Assembly: GCA_946479745.1 (NCBI GenBank)
Contig: CAMLGZ010000001.1
Coordinates: 124,001 to 188,000 of the forward strand
Length of the DNA: 64,000 bases
Direction of reading: 5' to 3'
Source of the DNA: an uncultured Pseudoxanthomonas sp.
Lineage (GTDB): Bacteria > Pseudomonadota > Gammaproteobacteria > Xanthomonadales > Xanthomonadaceae
In this document: positions 1-8,311 of the stretch, in pieces
Numbering within the stretch: position 1 is the first letter of the stretch
Layout of the letters: the number at the start of each line of letters is the position of its first letter
Program-made: the position numbers and the translations under genes
The notes under the pieces: generated by a model
Seen by the model: only the letters and a program-made list of their open reading frames with translations
What the model was told of the DNA's origin: nothing
The model's database searches: none

Positions 1-60
1 CGAGCCCAGCTCCACCGCCGCTGCGCTGCCCACGCCCAGGAACCGCAAAGCCCAGCCCAT
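1..60 (-). CDS. MBL-fold metallo-hydrolase, N-terminal fragment (cut by window edge)
   Basis: The minus strand reads an ATG at 60 followed by 20 open codons ([20 protein letters not shown]) that run off the window. Its ATG shares one base with the TGA stop of the upstream kinase gene (TGATG), which is typical of a coupled operon. The opening FLGVGSA resembles the first beta strand of MBL-fold hydrolases, and such a gene often follows kdkA in Xanthomonads. With only 20 residues visible, the product name is an inference. Confidence 0.4.
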   Translation of the reverse strand, partial: MGWALRFLGVGSAAAVELGS

Positions 61-809
61 CAGAAGCCCCGTTGCCAGGCGATGTCGTAGGCCCGGCGCA
101 GGCGGGCGAAGTCGTGCATCACTTCCTCCTGGCTACGCGTATCGCGAAGTTTCAATAGCGAGCGCTGCAAACGCATCAGGTTGTTCTCGCGCCAACCGGT
201 AGCCGGAATACGCAGTGCGCCACGGTCGAAATCGATCATCCAGCCCTTTCCCTGAGGGTCGAACAACAGATTGTGGGCATTGAGGTCGGCGTGGTCGACC
301 CCCGCGCGGTGGAAGCGCGCGATCAGACGGCCGGTCTCTTCCCAAGGAGCGTCCTTGCCGGCGACCTGGGCGCGATCGGCGAGCGTGCGCACATCGGGCA
401 GCCGCTCGATCAGGATCGCGGCGCGATAGGTCATGCCGTTGCGCACGTAACTGGCGGCGATGGGACGCGGCACCGGCAGCCCCTTGGTCAGCAGGGCGCG
501 GGTCAGACGGAATTCTTCGAAACTGCGGGTGCGGTTGGCGCCGTGCCACAGGTATTGGTCGCGGCTCACCCGCGCCGCCCAACCGCCTCGCAGGTACAGG
601 CGCAACAGGCTGGGACCGAACGGCGCATCGACGAACCAGGCGCCGCCGCGGCCGCCGCTATCGACCGGCCGGGCCCGTTCGGACCACTTCGCGGGCAGGA
701 ACCATTCCGGATCCGCTTGCCGTAGTTGTTTGCTGTCGAACAGAATCGCTCCCAATCCGCTACCTTCGCGGAACGGGGTCATGGATTCCGTTGCGTCAAA
801 ATCGACCAT
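60..809 (-). CDS. kdkA: 3-deoxy-D-manno-octulosonic acid (Kdo) kinase
   Basis: This 249-residue protein is a small eukaryotic-type kinase that phosphorylates Kdo in the lipopolysaccharide inner core on the cytoplasmic side of the inner membrane. Visible signatures are the catalytic loop [15 protein letters not shown] (Asp and Asn in the usual D-x-x-x-x-N arrangement) and the metal-binding IDFDRG segment. The length fits the KdkA family. It is divergent, only 20 bp away, from a family-9 glycosyltransferase gene that also belongs to core assembly, and it overlaps the next gene by one base. In Haemophilus and Xanthomonads the phosphate on Kdo replaces a second Kdo sugar. Confidence 0.88.
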   Translation of the reverse strand: MVDFDATESMTPFREGSGLGAILFDSKQLRQADPEWFLPAKWSERARPVDSGGRGGAWFVDAPFGPSLLRLYLRGGWAARVSRDQYLWHGANRTRSFEEFRLTRALLTKGLPVPRPIAASYVRNGMTYRAAILIERLPDVRTLADRAQVAGKDAPWEETGRLIARFHRAGVDHADLNAHNLLFDPQGKGWMIDFDRGALRIPATGWRENNLMRLQRSLLKLRDTRSQEEVMHDFARLRRAYDIAWQRGF

Positions 810-829
810 TCCTCCGAGTCTAACAATAC

Positions 830-1879
830 TTGTCTACCAATCCCTTATCGCTGTGCCTGCTGCGCCTGTCGGCGCTGGGCGATGTGACCCATGTCGTGCC
901 TTTGGTCCGCACGTTGCAACGCGCATGGCCGCAGGTGCAACTGCACTGGATCATCGACAAGGGCGGCCAGAAGCTGCTGGAAGGCCTGGACGGCGTGACC
1001 TTCCATGCCTATGACAAGCGCTCCGGACTGGCGGGCATGCGTGCCTTGCGCGGGCAACTGCCGGCGGACGGCTTCGACGCGCTGCTGCAGATGCAGGTGG
1101 CCTTGCGCGCCAACGTACTGTCGGCCTTCATTCCCGCCAGGCGCCGTATCGGCTACGACCGCGCCCGCGCCAAGGACCTGCATGGCCTCTTCATCAATGA
1201 GCGCATCCCCGACCGTCCCGGTATCCATGTGCTGGACGCCATCGGCAGCTTCTGCGAGCCTCTGGGCCTGAAACAGACCGAGGTCGTGTGGAACCTGCCC
1301 GTGCCCGAAGCCGCGCGCGAATGGGCCAGGGCGCAGTGGGTCGACGATGGAACGCCGACCTTGATGATCTCGCCCTGCTCCAGCCACGTGCGCCGCAACT
1401 GGTATCCGGACCGCTATGCCGCTGTCGCCGACCACGCTGCGGCCCAGGGCTGGCGCATCGTTTTGTGCGGCGGCCGCAGCGAGCTGGAACGCAGCACTAC
1501 CGACGCGATCCTAGCGGCGATGAAAGCGACCGCGCTGGATCTTGTCGGCAAGGACACGCTGAAACAATTGCCCGCCCTGCTGGAGCGCGCCGAACTGGTG
1601 ATGACGCCGGACTCGGGCCCGATGCACATCGCCAATGCCATGGGCGCGAAGGTGCTGGGCCTGCATGCGGCCAGCAATCCGCTGCGCAGCGGGCCGTACT
1701 CGGACGTGCGCTATTGCGTGGACAAATACGATGCGGCCGCGCGCAAGTTCCTGGGCAAGCCGGGGTCGGAACTCAAGTGGGGAACCAAGATCGAGTCCGA
1801 TGGAGTGATGGAACTGATAAGCGTCACGGACGCGATCGCCGCGTTCGAACGTTACCGGGCCGACCGGCTTCCCGCATAG
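830..1879 (+). CDS. Glycosyltransferase family 9 (heptosyltransferase-like)
   Basis: This 349-residue protein has the GT-9/ADP-heptose:LPS heptosyltransferase pattern. It begins with [22 protein letters not shown], where the ALGD loop contacts the nucleotide sugar, has a [17 protein letters not shown] segment near the middle, and ends the second Rossmann lobe with [21 protein letters not shown]. It probably adds a heptose or related sugar to the LPS core at the inner membrane. The start used is a TTG at 830, because the conserved LLRLSALGD follows at once and no ATG lies upstream in frame before the divergent kinase gene. The exact acceptor cannot be told from sequence. Confidence 0.82.
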   Translation: MSTNPLSLCLLRLSALGDVTHVVPLVRTLQRAWPQVQLHWIIDKGGQKLLEGLDGVTFHAYDKRSGLAGMRALRGQLPADGFDALLQMQVALRANVLSAFIPARRRIGYDRARAKDLHGLFINERIPDRPGIHVLDAIGSFCEPLGLKQTEVVWNLPVPEAAREWARAQWVDDGTPTLMISPCSSHVRRNWYPDRYAAVADHAAAQGWRIVLCGGRSELERSTTDAILAAMKATALDLVGKDTLKQLPALLERAELVMTPDSGPMHIANAMGAKVLGLHAASNPLRSGPYSDVRYCVDKYDAAARKFLGKPGSELKWGTKIESDGVMELISVTDAIAAFERYRADRLPA

Positions 1880-1903
1880 GAAAGGAAGGGTTCGGCCCGA
1901 CTA

Positions 1904-2311
1904 TCAGGGGTTGGAAGCGGCCCGGTAGTCCTGGTAGGACTTCTCTTCCACATAGCTGGAACCCAGCGCCAGGTTGATGTCCTTCTTGATCCGCGCGCGG
2001 TCGTCGTTCTCGAAATACACCGCGCGCGCCAGCCGGATGAATTCGGCATCGAATTCCTGCGCTTTCTCCTTGATGCGGATGTCGTCCTCGATCACCCACA
2101 GGCGCTCGTTGACCGCCTTCAGCTGCGCACGCAGGTCGACGATATTCTGGCCGGCGGCCGGATGCGCCATCCAGGTGTTTTCCAGGGCCGAGAGCTCGTT
2201 GCGCACGTTGGCCAGCTTGGTCTCGTCGCGCATCCGCTCGGACTTGATCTGCAGGATGGCGATCTTGTCGAGCAGTTCGCCGAAGGAAACGGGGACTTGG
2301 ATCTCTGACAT
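1904..2311 (-). CDS. DUF6165 family protein
   Basis: The protein has 135 residues from the ATG at 2311 (MSEIQVPVSFGELLDKIAIL). A longer frame upstream is rejected because it is low-complexity and lacks a family match. It is mostly charged and helical (ELLDKIAILQIKSERM, then KDINLALGSSYVEEKSYQDYRA). The family is uncharacterised but usually sits beside LPS core genes, as here, where it converges on the glycosyltransferase gene with a 24-bp gap. No catalytic motif is evident, and a role in core biosynthesis is inferred from location only. Confidence 0.72.
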   Translation of the reverse strand: MSEIQVPVSFGELLDKIAILQIKSERMRDETKLANVRNELSALENTWMAHPAAGQNIVDLRAQLKAVNERLWVIEDDIRIKEKAQEFDAEFIRLARAVYFENDDRARIKKDINLALGSSYVEEKSYQDYRAASNP

Positions 2312-2427
2312 GGCATGAAGTCTCGTTGCGGGGACTCTGGATTGTAACGGAGCGGACGCTCCTCTCGATCCGCACGCCGATGGGGACAAGGGATTCATCT
2401 CACCCCTTCGGGGCGGCTGCCGCCGTG

Positions 2428-2451
2428 CAGAACGGCAATCCTGCCGTTCTG
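2428..2451. repeat. Perfect 10-bp hairpin in the gap before tRNA-Ser terminator
   Basis: CAGAACGGCA and its exact inverse TGCCGTTCTG flank a 4-base loop. It lies between the DUF6165 gene and the tRNA-Ser terminator and has no T-run. It may be a half of a REP-like element or an RNA-stabilising hairpin. Confidence 0.5.
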
Positions 2452-2474
2452 TCGAACTGGGTTCTCGTCAAACT

Positions 2475-2617
<143 letters not shown>

Positions 2618-2824
2618 GGTCGCCCCGCCCTTACCGGCCGGGGTCGTGCATGATACGGGCCGCGCCATCCCGGGACAAGCGCAGCGGTGACGTTCGCCCG
2701 CTGCCGCACCGCCGCTGAACCCTCGCAACCCCGCAATTCCGCAAAACCTTGCCGCTTGTCCGTTTCCCCGCGATCATTCCGTTCAAGCCGATAGGGATAA
2801 TCGGATTCAGACCAACAGGGCGCC

Positions 2825-3529
2825 ATGATCGAATTCGGACACCTCACCCACGTTGGGCTCCGCCGCGACTTGAACGAAGACACCTATTACGGTGACAGCG
2901 AACTCGGGCTGTGGCTGGTGGCCGACGGCATGGGCGGACACGCCTGCGGCGAAGTGGCCAGCGCCCTGGCCCGCGAAACCATTGTGCGCGAGATCCGCGA
3001 CGGCACCCCGCTGGCCCAGGCCATCCGCATTGCCGATGAAGAAATCATCCGCACTTCCAAGCGCCGCAACGACACTCTGCCGATGGGCACCACGGTGGTG
3101 GCGGTGCGCGTGCATGGCAACCGCTTCGAAGTGGCCTGGGTAGGCGACAGTCGGGCCTACCTGTGGCGCGACGGCAATCTGGCCCAACTCAGCCAGGACC
3201 ACAGCTACGTGCAGGAACTGATCGTGCAGGGCTCGCTGACCAGCGAACAGGCGCGCTCCCACCCGCATCGCAATGTGGTCACCCAGGCCCTGGGCGTGAC
3301 CGATCCCAATCATCTCAATGTCGAAACCATGACCGGAGAGCTGAAGCCCGGCATGCAGCTGCTGCTCTGCAGCGACGGCCTGACCGAAGAAGTGGACGAC
3401 AAGGGCATCGCCAATACTTTGCGCCACAACGATTGCAGCGCGCAGGAATGCGTGGATACGCTGATCGCCGCGGCACTGGACGGCGGCGGCTCCGACAACG
3501 TCACCGCGATCCTGGTCCGCTGCCACTGA
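2825..3529 (+). CDS. PP2C-type serine/threonine protein phosphatase
   Basis: This 234-residue soluble protein has the bacterial PP2C (Stp1/PrpC) motifs in order: RRDLNEDTYY with the metal-binding Asp, VADGMGGHACGEVAS, WVGDSRAYLW, LTSDQ-type segment LLLCSDGLTEEV, and the C-terminal GGGSDNVTAILV. These Asp residues bind the two Mn/Mg ions. It would remove phosphate from Ser/Thr residues on cytosolic proteins. It stands alone between tRNA-Ser and a REP palindrome, with no partner kinase in the window, so its substrates are unknown. The start ATG at 2825 gives the normal family length. Confidence 0.87.
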   Translation: MIEFGHLTHVGLRRDLNEDTYYGDSELGLWLVADGMGGHACGEVASALARETIVREIRDGTPLAQAIRIADEEIIRTSKRRNDTLPMGTTVVAVRVHGNRFEVAWVGDSRAYLWRDGNLAQLSQDHSYVQELIVQGSLTSEQARSHPHRNVVTQALGVTDPNHLNVETMTGELKPGMQLLLCSDGLTEEVDDKGIANTLRHNDCSAQECVDTLIAAALDGGGSDNVTAILVRCH

Positions 3530-3540
3530 TTCAATCACTG

Positions 3541-3611
3541 GTAGGAGCGCCCCATGGGCGCGAGCTTTTCCTGCAGCGAATCAAGAGCTCGCGCCCATGG
3601 GGCGCTCCTAC
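3541..3611. repeat. GTAG-type REP palindrome (pair)
   Basis: Two inverted units begin with GTAGGAGCGCC at each end and enclose about 20 bases of spacer; the arms also share GCGCGAGCTC-like inner sequence. This matches the GTAG (SMAG-like) REP family of Stenotrophomonas and Xanthomonas. The right-hand CTAC (3608-3611) contains the stop codon of dnaQ. The hairpin lies between convergent genes and may act as a terminator or RNA-end barrier. Confidence 0.88.
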
Positions 3612-4318
3612 ACAGGCGCGAGGTCCCACAGGCATTTATCGCCTGATTTCTTGCGCAGCACGGCCAGGCGCGATTCGTGGGCGGCCAACTCGGCTTCGCT
3701 GATCAGCACGCGTGGCCGCGTTCCTTCCGACGGCAAGGCGAACACCGGCGTGGCCGTGGCCTGTTGCGAAGGCTCGTCGCCGCCGAAACCGATCTCGCTC
3801 TGCCCCGCGGTCAGGTGCAGATACACCTCGCACAACAGCTGCGCGTCGAGCAGTGCGCCGTGCAGCTGGCGGTGGGTGTTGTCCACGCCCAGGCGCTTGC
3901 ACAGCGCGTCCAGCGAATTGCGCTGGCCGGGGAAGCGCTGGCGTGCCATCAGCAGCGAATCCTCCACCTGCACGCGGTCGCGCATGCGTCCATAGCGCTC
4001 GCCCAGCAACGACAGTTCGTTGTCCAGGAAGCCGATGTCGAAGGCGGCGTTGTGAATGATCAGCTCGGCGCCGTCGATGAACTGCAGAAAGCCGTCGGCG
4101 ATATCGGCGAACAGCGGCTTGTCGGCCAGGAATTCCAGGCTCAGCCCGGTGACTTCCGCCGCGCCCTGCTCGAACTCGCGCTGGGGATTGATGTACTGGT
4201 GGTAGGTATTGCCGGTGGGCCGGCGTTCCATCAGCTCCACGCAGCCGATCTCCACCACGCGGTTGCCCTTCTTCCATTCGAGGCCGGTGGTTTCGGTATC
4301 CAGGATGATTTGGCGCAT
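3608..4318 (-). CDS. dnaQ: DNA polymerase III epsilon subunit (3'-5' proofreading exonuclease)
   Basis: The 236-residue protein carries the DEDDh exonuclease residues Asp7 and Glu9 in LDTETTG, Asp94 in HNAAFDIGF, and His153 and Asp158 in QLHGALLDAQ. A clamp-binding motif of the Q-x-x-h-x-F type (QSEIGF, residues 173-178) follows, and the C-terminal tail is the part that binds the polymerase alpha subunit. It edits replication errors within the replisome. It is the last gene of a minus-strand run that begins with a yafS-like methyltransferase and rnhA. Its TAG stop is formed by the terminal GTAG of the adjacent REP palindrome. Confidence 0.95.
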   Translation of the reverse strand: MRQIILDTETTGLEWKKGNRVVEIGCVELMERRPTGNTYHQYINPQREFEQGAAEVTGLSLEFLADKPLFADIADGFLQFIDGAELIIHNAAFDIGFLDNELSLLGERYGRMRDRVQVEDSLLMARQRFPGQRNSLDALCKRLGVDNTHRQLHGALLDAQLLCEVYLHLTAGQSEIGFGGDEPSQQATATPVFALPSEGTRPRVLISEAELAAHESRLAVLRKKSGDKCLWDLAPV

Positions 4319-4327
4319 GCGGGCAGC

Positions 4328-4858
4328 TTACCTTGAGGGCTCGGATGCGAACAGCTTGAGCACATCGTCGTCAGGTGTCAGCTGCACCATCTTCTCGAAC
4401 CGGAAGTCGAGTTTTTCCAGCACCCTTATCGAGCCGCCGTTGCGCGGATCGACGATGGCCACGATGCGCTGCAGCCCCAGCCGTTTGCGTGCATCGGCCA
4501 GCACCGCCGCACCGGCTTCCACCGCGTATCCGTGCCCGCAGAATTCCGGCAACAAGGCGTACCCAAGGTCGACATCGTCCAGAGTGGGACGATTGACCAG
4601 GCCGCACATGCCCACGGTCTGTCCGCTTTGTCTGGTCTGTACCCGATACAGTCCAAAGCCGTTGGCGCGGTAGCTGGTCATCGGCCCTTTGACGATGTAG
4701 CCGCGTGCATCCTCGAGGTTATGCACGCCGCGGTCGCCGATGTTTTCGAGAAAACTCGGCTCGTTGAGGAGCCTGTGCACGAAAACGATGTCTTCCTGCG
4801 ATTGGTCCGAGAGTTCACGCAGTTGCAGACGTTCGGTTTCGATCATCGTTTCGCTCAT
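4328..4858 (-). CDS. GNAT family N-acetyltransferase (RimJ/RimL-like)
   Basis: The 176-residue protein opens with MIETERLQLREL, the usual first strand of RimL-type GNAT enzymes, and has DLGYALLPEFCGHGYAVEA, a Q/R-x-x-G-x-G/A-like acetyl-CoA loop, followed by a C-terminal NGGSIRVLEKLDFRFE segment. It would transfer an acetyl group from acetyl-CoA to an amine. The substrate cannot be read. It sits between rnhA (5 bp) and dnaQ (9 bp), so it is likely co-transcribed with both. In E. coli rnhA and dnaQ are divergent neighbours, so this gene order is different. Confidence 0.8.
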   Translation of the reverse strand: MSETMIETERLQLRELSDQSQEDIVFVHRLLNEPSFLENIGDRGVHNLEDARGYIVKGPMTSYRANGFGLYRVQTRQSGQTVGMCGLVNRPTLDDVDLGYALLPEFCGHGYAVEAGAAVLADARKRLGLQRIVAIVDPRNGGSIRVLEKLDFRFEKMVQLTPDDDVLKLFASEPSR

Positions 4859-4863
4859 CTGAA

Positions 4864-5316
4864 TCAGCCCACCGACGCAGTGTCGCGGAACTTGATGGCT
4901 TCATTGCGCGCCAGCACGTCCACGCGTTCATTGTCCGGGTCGCCGGAATGGCCTTTGACCCAGCGCCATTCGATGGTGTGACGCTGGGTGGCGGCATGCA
5001 GGCGTTCCCAGAGGTCGCGGTTCTTGACTGGATCGCCGCCGGCGGTCTTCCAGTTGCGTCGCACCCAGTTGGCCATCCATTCGGTGATGCCCTGGCGTAC
5101 GTATTGCGAATCGGTCTGCAGAGTGATCCGGCAAGGTTCGCTCAGCGCTTCCAGGGCCATGATCGCGGCCATCAGTTCCATGCGGTTGTTGGTGGTCAGG
5201 GCTTCGCCGCCGGCAAGCTCCCGTTCGCGTCCCTGGTAACGCAGGACGGCGCCCCAGCCGCCGGGGCCGGGATTGCCGAGGCAGGAGCCGTCGGTATGTA
5301 CTTCCACTTCTTTCAT
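4864..5316 (-). CDS. rnhA: Ribonuclease HI
   Basis: The 150-residue enzyme cuts RNA in RNA:DNA hybrids, such as Okazaki primers and R-loops. The catalytic carboxylates are Asp9 ([15 protein letters not shown]), Glu47 (NNRMELMA), Asp69 (LQTDSQYV) and Asp133 (NERVDVLA), and the His in GHSGD is present. Length and motif spacing match E. coli RNase HI. It is downstream of a yafS-like methyltransferase (31-bp gap) and upstream of the GNAT and dnaQ genes on the same strand. Confidence 0.95.
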   Translation of the reverse strand: MKEVEVHTDGSCLGNPGPGGWGAVLRYQGRERELAGGEALTTNNRMELMAAIMALEALSEPCRITLQTDSQYVRQGITEWMANWVRRNWKTAGGDPVKNRDLWERLHAATQRHTIEWRWVKGHSGDPDNERVDVLARNEAIKFRDTASVG

Positions 5317-5347
5317 TGCTGACCTTTGTCGAGAGAGACGCCCGAGT

Positions 5348-6010
5348 TCACGCGGGCGCAGCGCCGGCCCGCCACTGACGGGCGACCGGTGCAGGAGGAA
5401 TCAAAGAGGCGGTGCGCTTCTCTGCTTCCAGTAAACAGACCGCGCGCAGCCGGCCGGGAGCCCGCACCTGCGATCCGGCCGCCAGGCGCCAGAGCGGGCC
5501 GAGATAGCTGACTTCGCCGCCACAGGGCTGCAGGCCGAGCTGGCGCAGCCGACGGCGCCAGTCCTGCACGTCGCGCGCTTGCAGGCCGCTGCTGCGCCAG
5601 CGGGCGCGATAGGGGCTCCACGGGTTGAGGACGAACAGCCACAGCCGTCCGCCCGGTGCCAGAACGCGCACGCTTTCTTCCAATAGCCCCTCCCTGCCAT
5701 CGTCCAATGCGTGCTGCAGGACAAGATTGCCGATCGACTCGTTGGGCAGGGGCAGCGGCAATCCGCACTGCAGGCTGCCGGCATAGCGCTCGCCCCAGGG
5801 ATGCAGCAGCAGGCTGCGGGGCGGCAATCCGGTCTCATCCGGCGCTGAGGCAGGCGCCAGAGGAGGCATCCAGAGCCAAGGCTGCTGCGCGGGCCGCGTA
5901 ATCAGGGCGGCCCGGATGATCCTCTGTTCCGCCGCCAGCAAGGGCTGACCCCTTACCGTATCGAACCAGGCCAGGGCATCGGGTTGACGGCTGATCTGCA
6001 GGACAGGCAT
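5348..6010 (-). CDS. Class I SAM-dependent methyltransferase (YafS-like)
   Basis: The start is the ATG at 6010 ([18 protein letters not shown]), giving 220 residues. A longer upstream frame is only the antisense of gloB. It has a conserved [17 protein letters not shown] region and then LVLQHALDD and [23 protein letters not shown], the strand 4/5 region of a Methyltransf_11 fold. The classic glycine-rich motif I is weak. The gene lies between rnhA and gloB exactly as yafS does in E. coli. The substrate is unknown. Confidence 0.72.
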   Translation of the reverse strand: MPVLQISRQPDALAWFDTVRGQPLLAAEQRIIRAALITRPAQQPWLWMPPLAPASAPDETGLPPRSLLLHPWGERYAGSLQCGLPLPLPNESIGNLVLQHALDDGREGLLEESVRVLAPGGRLWLFVLNPWSPYRARWRSSGLQARDVQDWRRRLRQLGLQPCGGEVSYLGPLWRLAAGSQVRAPGRLRAVCLLEAEKRTASLIPPAPVARQWRAGAAPA

Positions 6011-6085
6011 GTTCGGAATTGTAGAGGACCGCCCAACCGGCCGTCCCCTGGAAGTTGAATCCGCCTCCTTTGCCGCTGGTGACGA

Positions 6086-6853
6086 ATGCGTCTGACCGCC
6101 CTGCCCGCCTTCGAAGACAACTACATCTGGGCCCTGGTGGACGACGACGGCAATGCCGTGATCGTGGACCCCGGCGATGCGGCCCCCGTACTGGCCGCCA
6201 GCGAAATGGGCCTGTGGCCCGCCGGCGTGCTGGTCACCCATCACCATCCCGACCATGCCGGCGGCCTGGCCGCCCTGTGCGAGCGTTGGCCTACCCTGCC
6301 CGTATTCGCGCCGGAGGACGCGCGGATTCCGCTTGCCAGCGAACGTGTCGGCGAAGGCTCCCGGTTCCACCTGAACGGCTGGGAATTCAATGTGCTGGCC
6401 GTACCGGGCCACACCCTGAGCCATATCGCTTTCCACGGTGGGAACGGCCACCTGTTCTGCGGGGATACCTTGTTCAGCATGGGCTGCGGGCGTCTGTTCG
6501 AGGGAACTCCGTCGCAAATGCTGGCCTCGTTGGATCGCCTGGCAAGCTTGCCCGGCGACACAGCCGTGTGTTGCGGCCACGAGTACACTCTGGCCAACGC
6601 AGCCTTCGCCCGGGCCGTGGACCCCGCCAACGACGCTTTGCGTCGCCGTACCGAGGAAGCCCAAGCCATGCGCCACGCCGGACGTCCTACCCTGCCCTCG
6701 ACCCTGAGCGTCGAATTGGCCACCAATCCTTTCCTGCGCGTGGACGCGCCGGCGGTCCGCGAGGCGATCGCGCGCCAGTTGGGGCGCATGCCTGCGGACC
6801 GGGTGGAAGCCTTCGCCGAATTGCGGCGCTGGAAGGATGGTTTCCGCGCATGA
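6086..6853 (+). CDS. gloB: Hydroxyacylglutathione hydrolase (glyoxalase II)
   Basis: The 255-residue metallo-beta-lactamase-fold enzyme hydrolyses S-lactoylglutathione to lactate and glutathione, the second step of methylglyoxal detoxification. The binuclear metal ligands are visible: His52, His54, Asp56 and His57 in THHHPDH, His109 in VPGHTLSH, Asp127 in FCGDTLF, and His165 in CCGHEYT. The C-terminal helical region ends in [19 protein letters not shown]. Its stop overlaps the mltD start (ATGA), indicating translational coupling. The pairing gloB-mltD is common in gammaproteobacteria. Confidence 0.95.
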   Translation: MRLTALPAFEDNYIWALVDDDGNAVIVDPGDAAPVLAASEMGLWPAGVLVTHHHPDHAGGLAALCERWPTLPVFAPEDARIPLASERVGEGSRFHLNGWEFNVLAVPGHTLSHIAFHGGNGHLFCGDTLFSMGCGRLFEGTPSQMLASLDRLASLPGDTAVCCGHEYTLANAAFARAVDPANDALRRRTEEAQAMRHAGRPTLPSTLSVELATNPFLRVDAPAVREAIARQLGRMPADRVEAFAELRRWKDGFRA

Positions 6854-8106
6854 GGGTGCGTGGCTGCCGCGCATGGTCTTTGCTGTGCGCGCTGGGAATT
6901 TGCGGTGTGCTGCAGGCGGCCGAACCGGCGGACGAACCGCCAGGTAAAAACGGCGGCGCCGACTCCGGCAATTCCAGCTTCGCTCTGGCCACGAGCGCGT
7001 CGGCCGTGGACGGCCCTCCACTCGAGCTCGCATCGGTACCCGTCTCCAATCAGCGCAACGGACGCGAAATCTACGAAAGCTTCCGCGCCGGCTTGGCCGA
7101 CCCCGCTTGCGATGCCGCTGCCACCAGCGCGCGCTGGAAGAAGCACTTCGGCCACGCCCCCGGGCAATTGGCGCGGACCAACGACGATCTGCTGCCGCTG
7201 TTCGGCTATGTGGTCGATTCGCTGCGCCAAGCCGACCTGCCCACCGAATTCGCCCTGATCCCCTTCGTCGAAAGCGGCTACAAGCCCGGCGCGCGCAGCG
7301 CCAGCGGTCCTGCCGGGCTGTGGCAGTTCATCGGCGTGACCGCACGCAATCATGGGGTCGCCATGCGCAGCGGCTATGACGGGCGCCTGTCGCCGGTGGA
7401 TTCCACCCAGGCGGCCGTGCGTTACCTGAAGACCCTGCATGGGATGTTCGGCGGCGACTGGCGGCTGGCGGTGATGGGCTACAACGCCGGCGAGTACCGC
7501 ATCCTGCAATCGATGCGCCGCGCCGGCATGAACGCGCAGAACGCCAAACCCGCGCAACTGCCCGGACTATCGGGCATCACCTATGCGTATGTGGAAAAAC
7601 TCCATGCTTTGGCCTGCATCTTCCAGCAGGCCGACGACCGTGAGGAATGGCTGCGGGCCCTGGACCGCGACGTCCCGCGCCTGGCTTCGCAAGCGCTGCC
7701 CGGCGATGTCGCCAACCTGGACGAATGGGCCAAGCGCCAGGGCCACGACAGCGCCCTGTTGCGGCGGCTCAACCCGGCGCTCGCCGCCGGCCTTTCGCGC
7801 GGCGGCAAATCTTTACGGGTACTCGCGCCTTCCAGCACAGCCGTAGCGATCACCGCCGGTAACCAGACCGCATACCTCCCTGCGCTTCCAGCCCCTGCTC
7901 AACCGAAACCCTCCCCGGCAGCGGTTTCCAGCCGATCCGCCTCCGCTGGTTCGCATACCGTGCGGCGCGGCGAATCGGTCTGGACCATCGCCCACCGCTA
8001 CGGCCTGCCGCCGCAGCAATTGCTGGCCCGCAACGGCCTGGCCAGCACCGCGGTGCTGCAACCGGGCATGATCCTGAAGCTGGAAGGCGACGACGGCGGT
8101 AACTGA
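6850..8106 (+). CDS. mltD: Membrane-bound lytic murein transglycosylase D, LysM-containing
   Basis: The start is the ATG at 6850 inside the gloB stop (ATGA), giving 418 residues with a signal peptide ([16 protein letters not shown]). An SLT domain spans roughly residues 100-270: [31 protein letters not shown] contains the catalytic Glu, and [10 protein letters not shown] follows. A single LysM domain lies near the C terminus ([17 protein letters not shown]). It cleaves glycan strands of peptidoglycan to 1,6-anhydromuropeptides in the periplasm. E. coli MltD carries two LysM repeats, so this one is shorter. No lipobox Cys is seen. Confidence 0.88.
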   Translation: MRVRGCRAWSLLCALGICGVLQAAEPADEPPGKNGGADSGNSSFALATSASAVDGPPLELASVPVSNQRNGREIYESFRAGLADPACDAAATSARWKKHFGHAPGQLARTNDDLLPLFGYVVDSLRQADLPTEFALIPFVESGYKPGARSASGPAGLWQFIGVTARNHGVAMRSGYDGRLSPVDSTQAAVRYLKTLHGMFGGDWRLAVMGYNAGEYRILQSMRRAGMNAQNAKPAQLPGLSGITYAYVEKLHALACIFQQADDREEWLRALDRDVPRLASQALPGDVANLDEWAKRQGHDSALLRRLNPALAAGLSRGGKSLRVLAPSSTAVAITAGNQTAYLPALPAPAQPKPSPAAVSSRSASAGSHTVRRGESVWTIAHRYGLPPQQLLARNGLASTAVLQPGMILKLEGDDGGN

Positions 8107-8144
8107 GACAGTCATTACTCAATGACCGATCAAGCGGCATGCAC

Positions 8145-8168
8145 GTAGGTCGGGGCTACGCCCCCGAC
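8145..8168 (+). repeat. Single GTAG-type REP unit
   Basis: GTAGGTCGGGGCTACGCCCCCGAC forms one hairpin unit (GTCGGGG/CCCCGAC). The same unit occurs as an inverted pair at 52394-52469. It lies 39 bases after mltD. Confidence 0.8.
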
Positions 8169-8265
8169 ACCGTTAACCTAAGGTCATGCGTTGCCTGCAT
8201 CGGCCACATAAAGCCCGTACCTGACCCGGGGCCGACTTGCCTGGACTCAATAAATGACACACATG

Positions 8266-8293
8266 AAAAAGCCCGGCGATACCGGGCTTTTTT
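8266..8293. terminator. Bidirectional intrinsic terminator between mltD and ppiD
   Basis: AAAAAGCCCGG and CCGGGCTTTTTT flank a 5-base loop. The U-rich tail works in both directions, ending the convergent mltD and ppiD transcripts. Confidence 0.88.
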
Positions 8294-8311
8294 ATTGCCG
8301 ATGCGAGGAAT

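Noticed and set aside
6011..7033. N-terminal extension of the yafS-like methyltransferase frame to 7033
   Set aside because: The extension is antisense to gloB and mltD and has no family similarity; the ATG at 6010 gives the normal protein.
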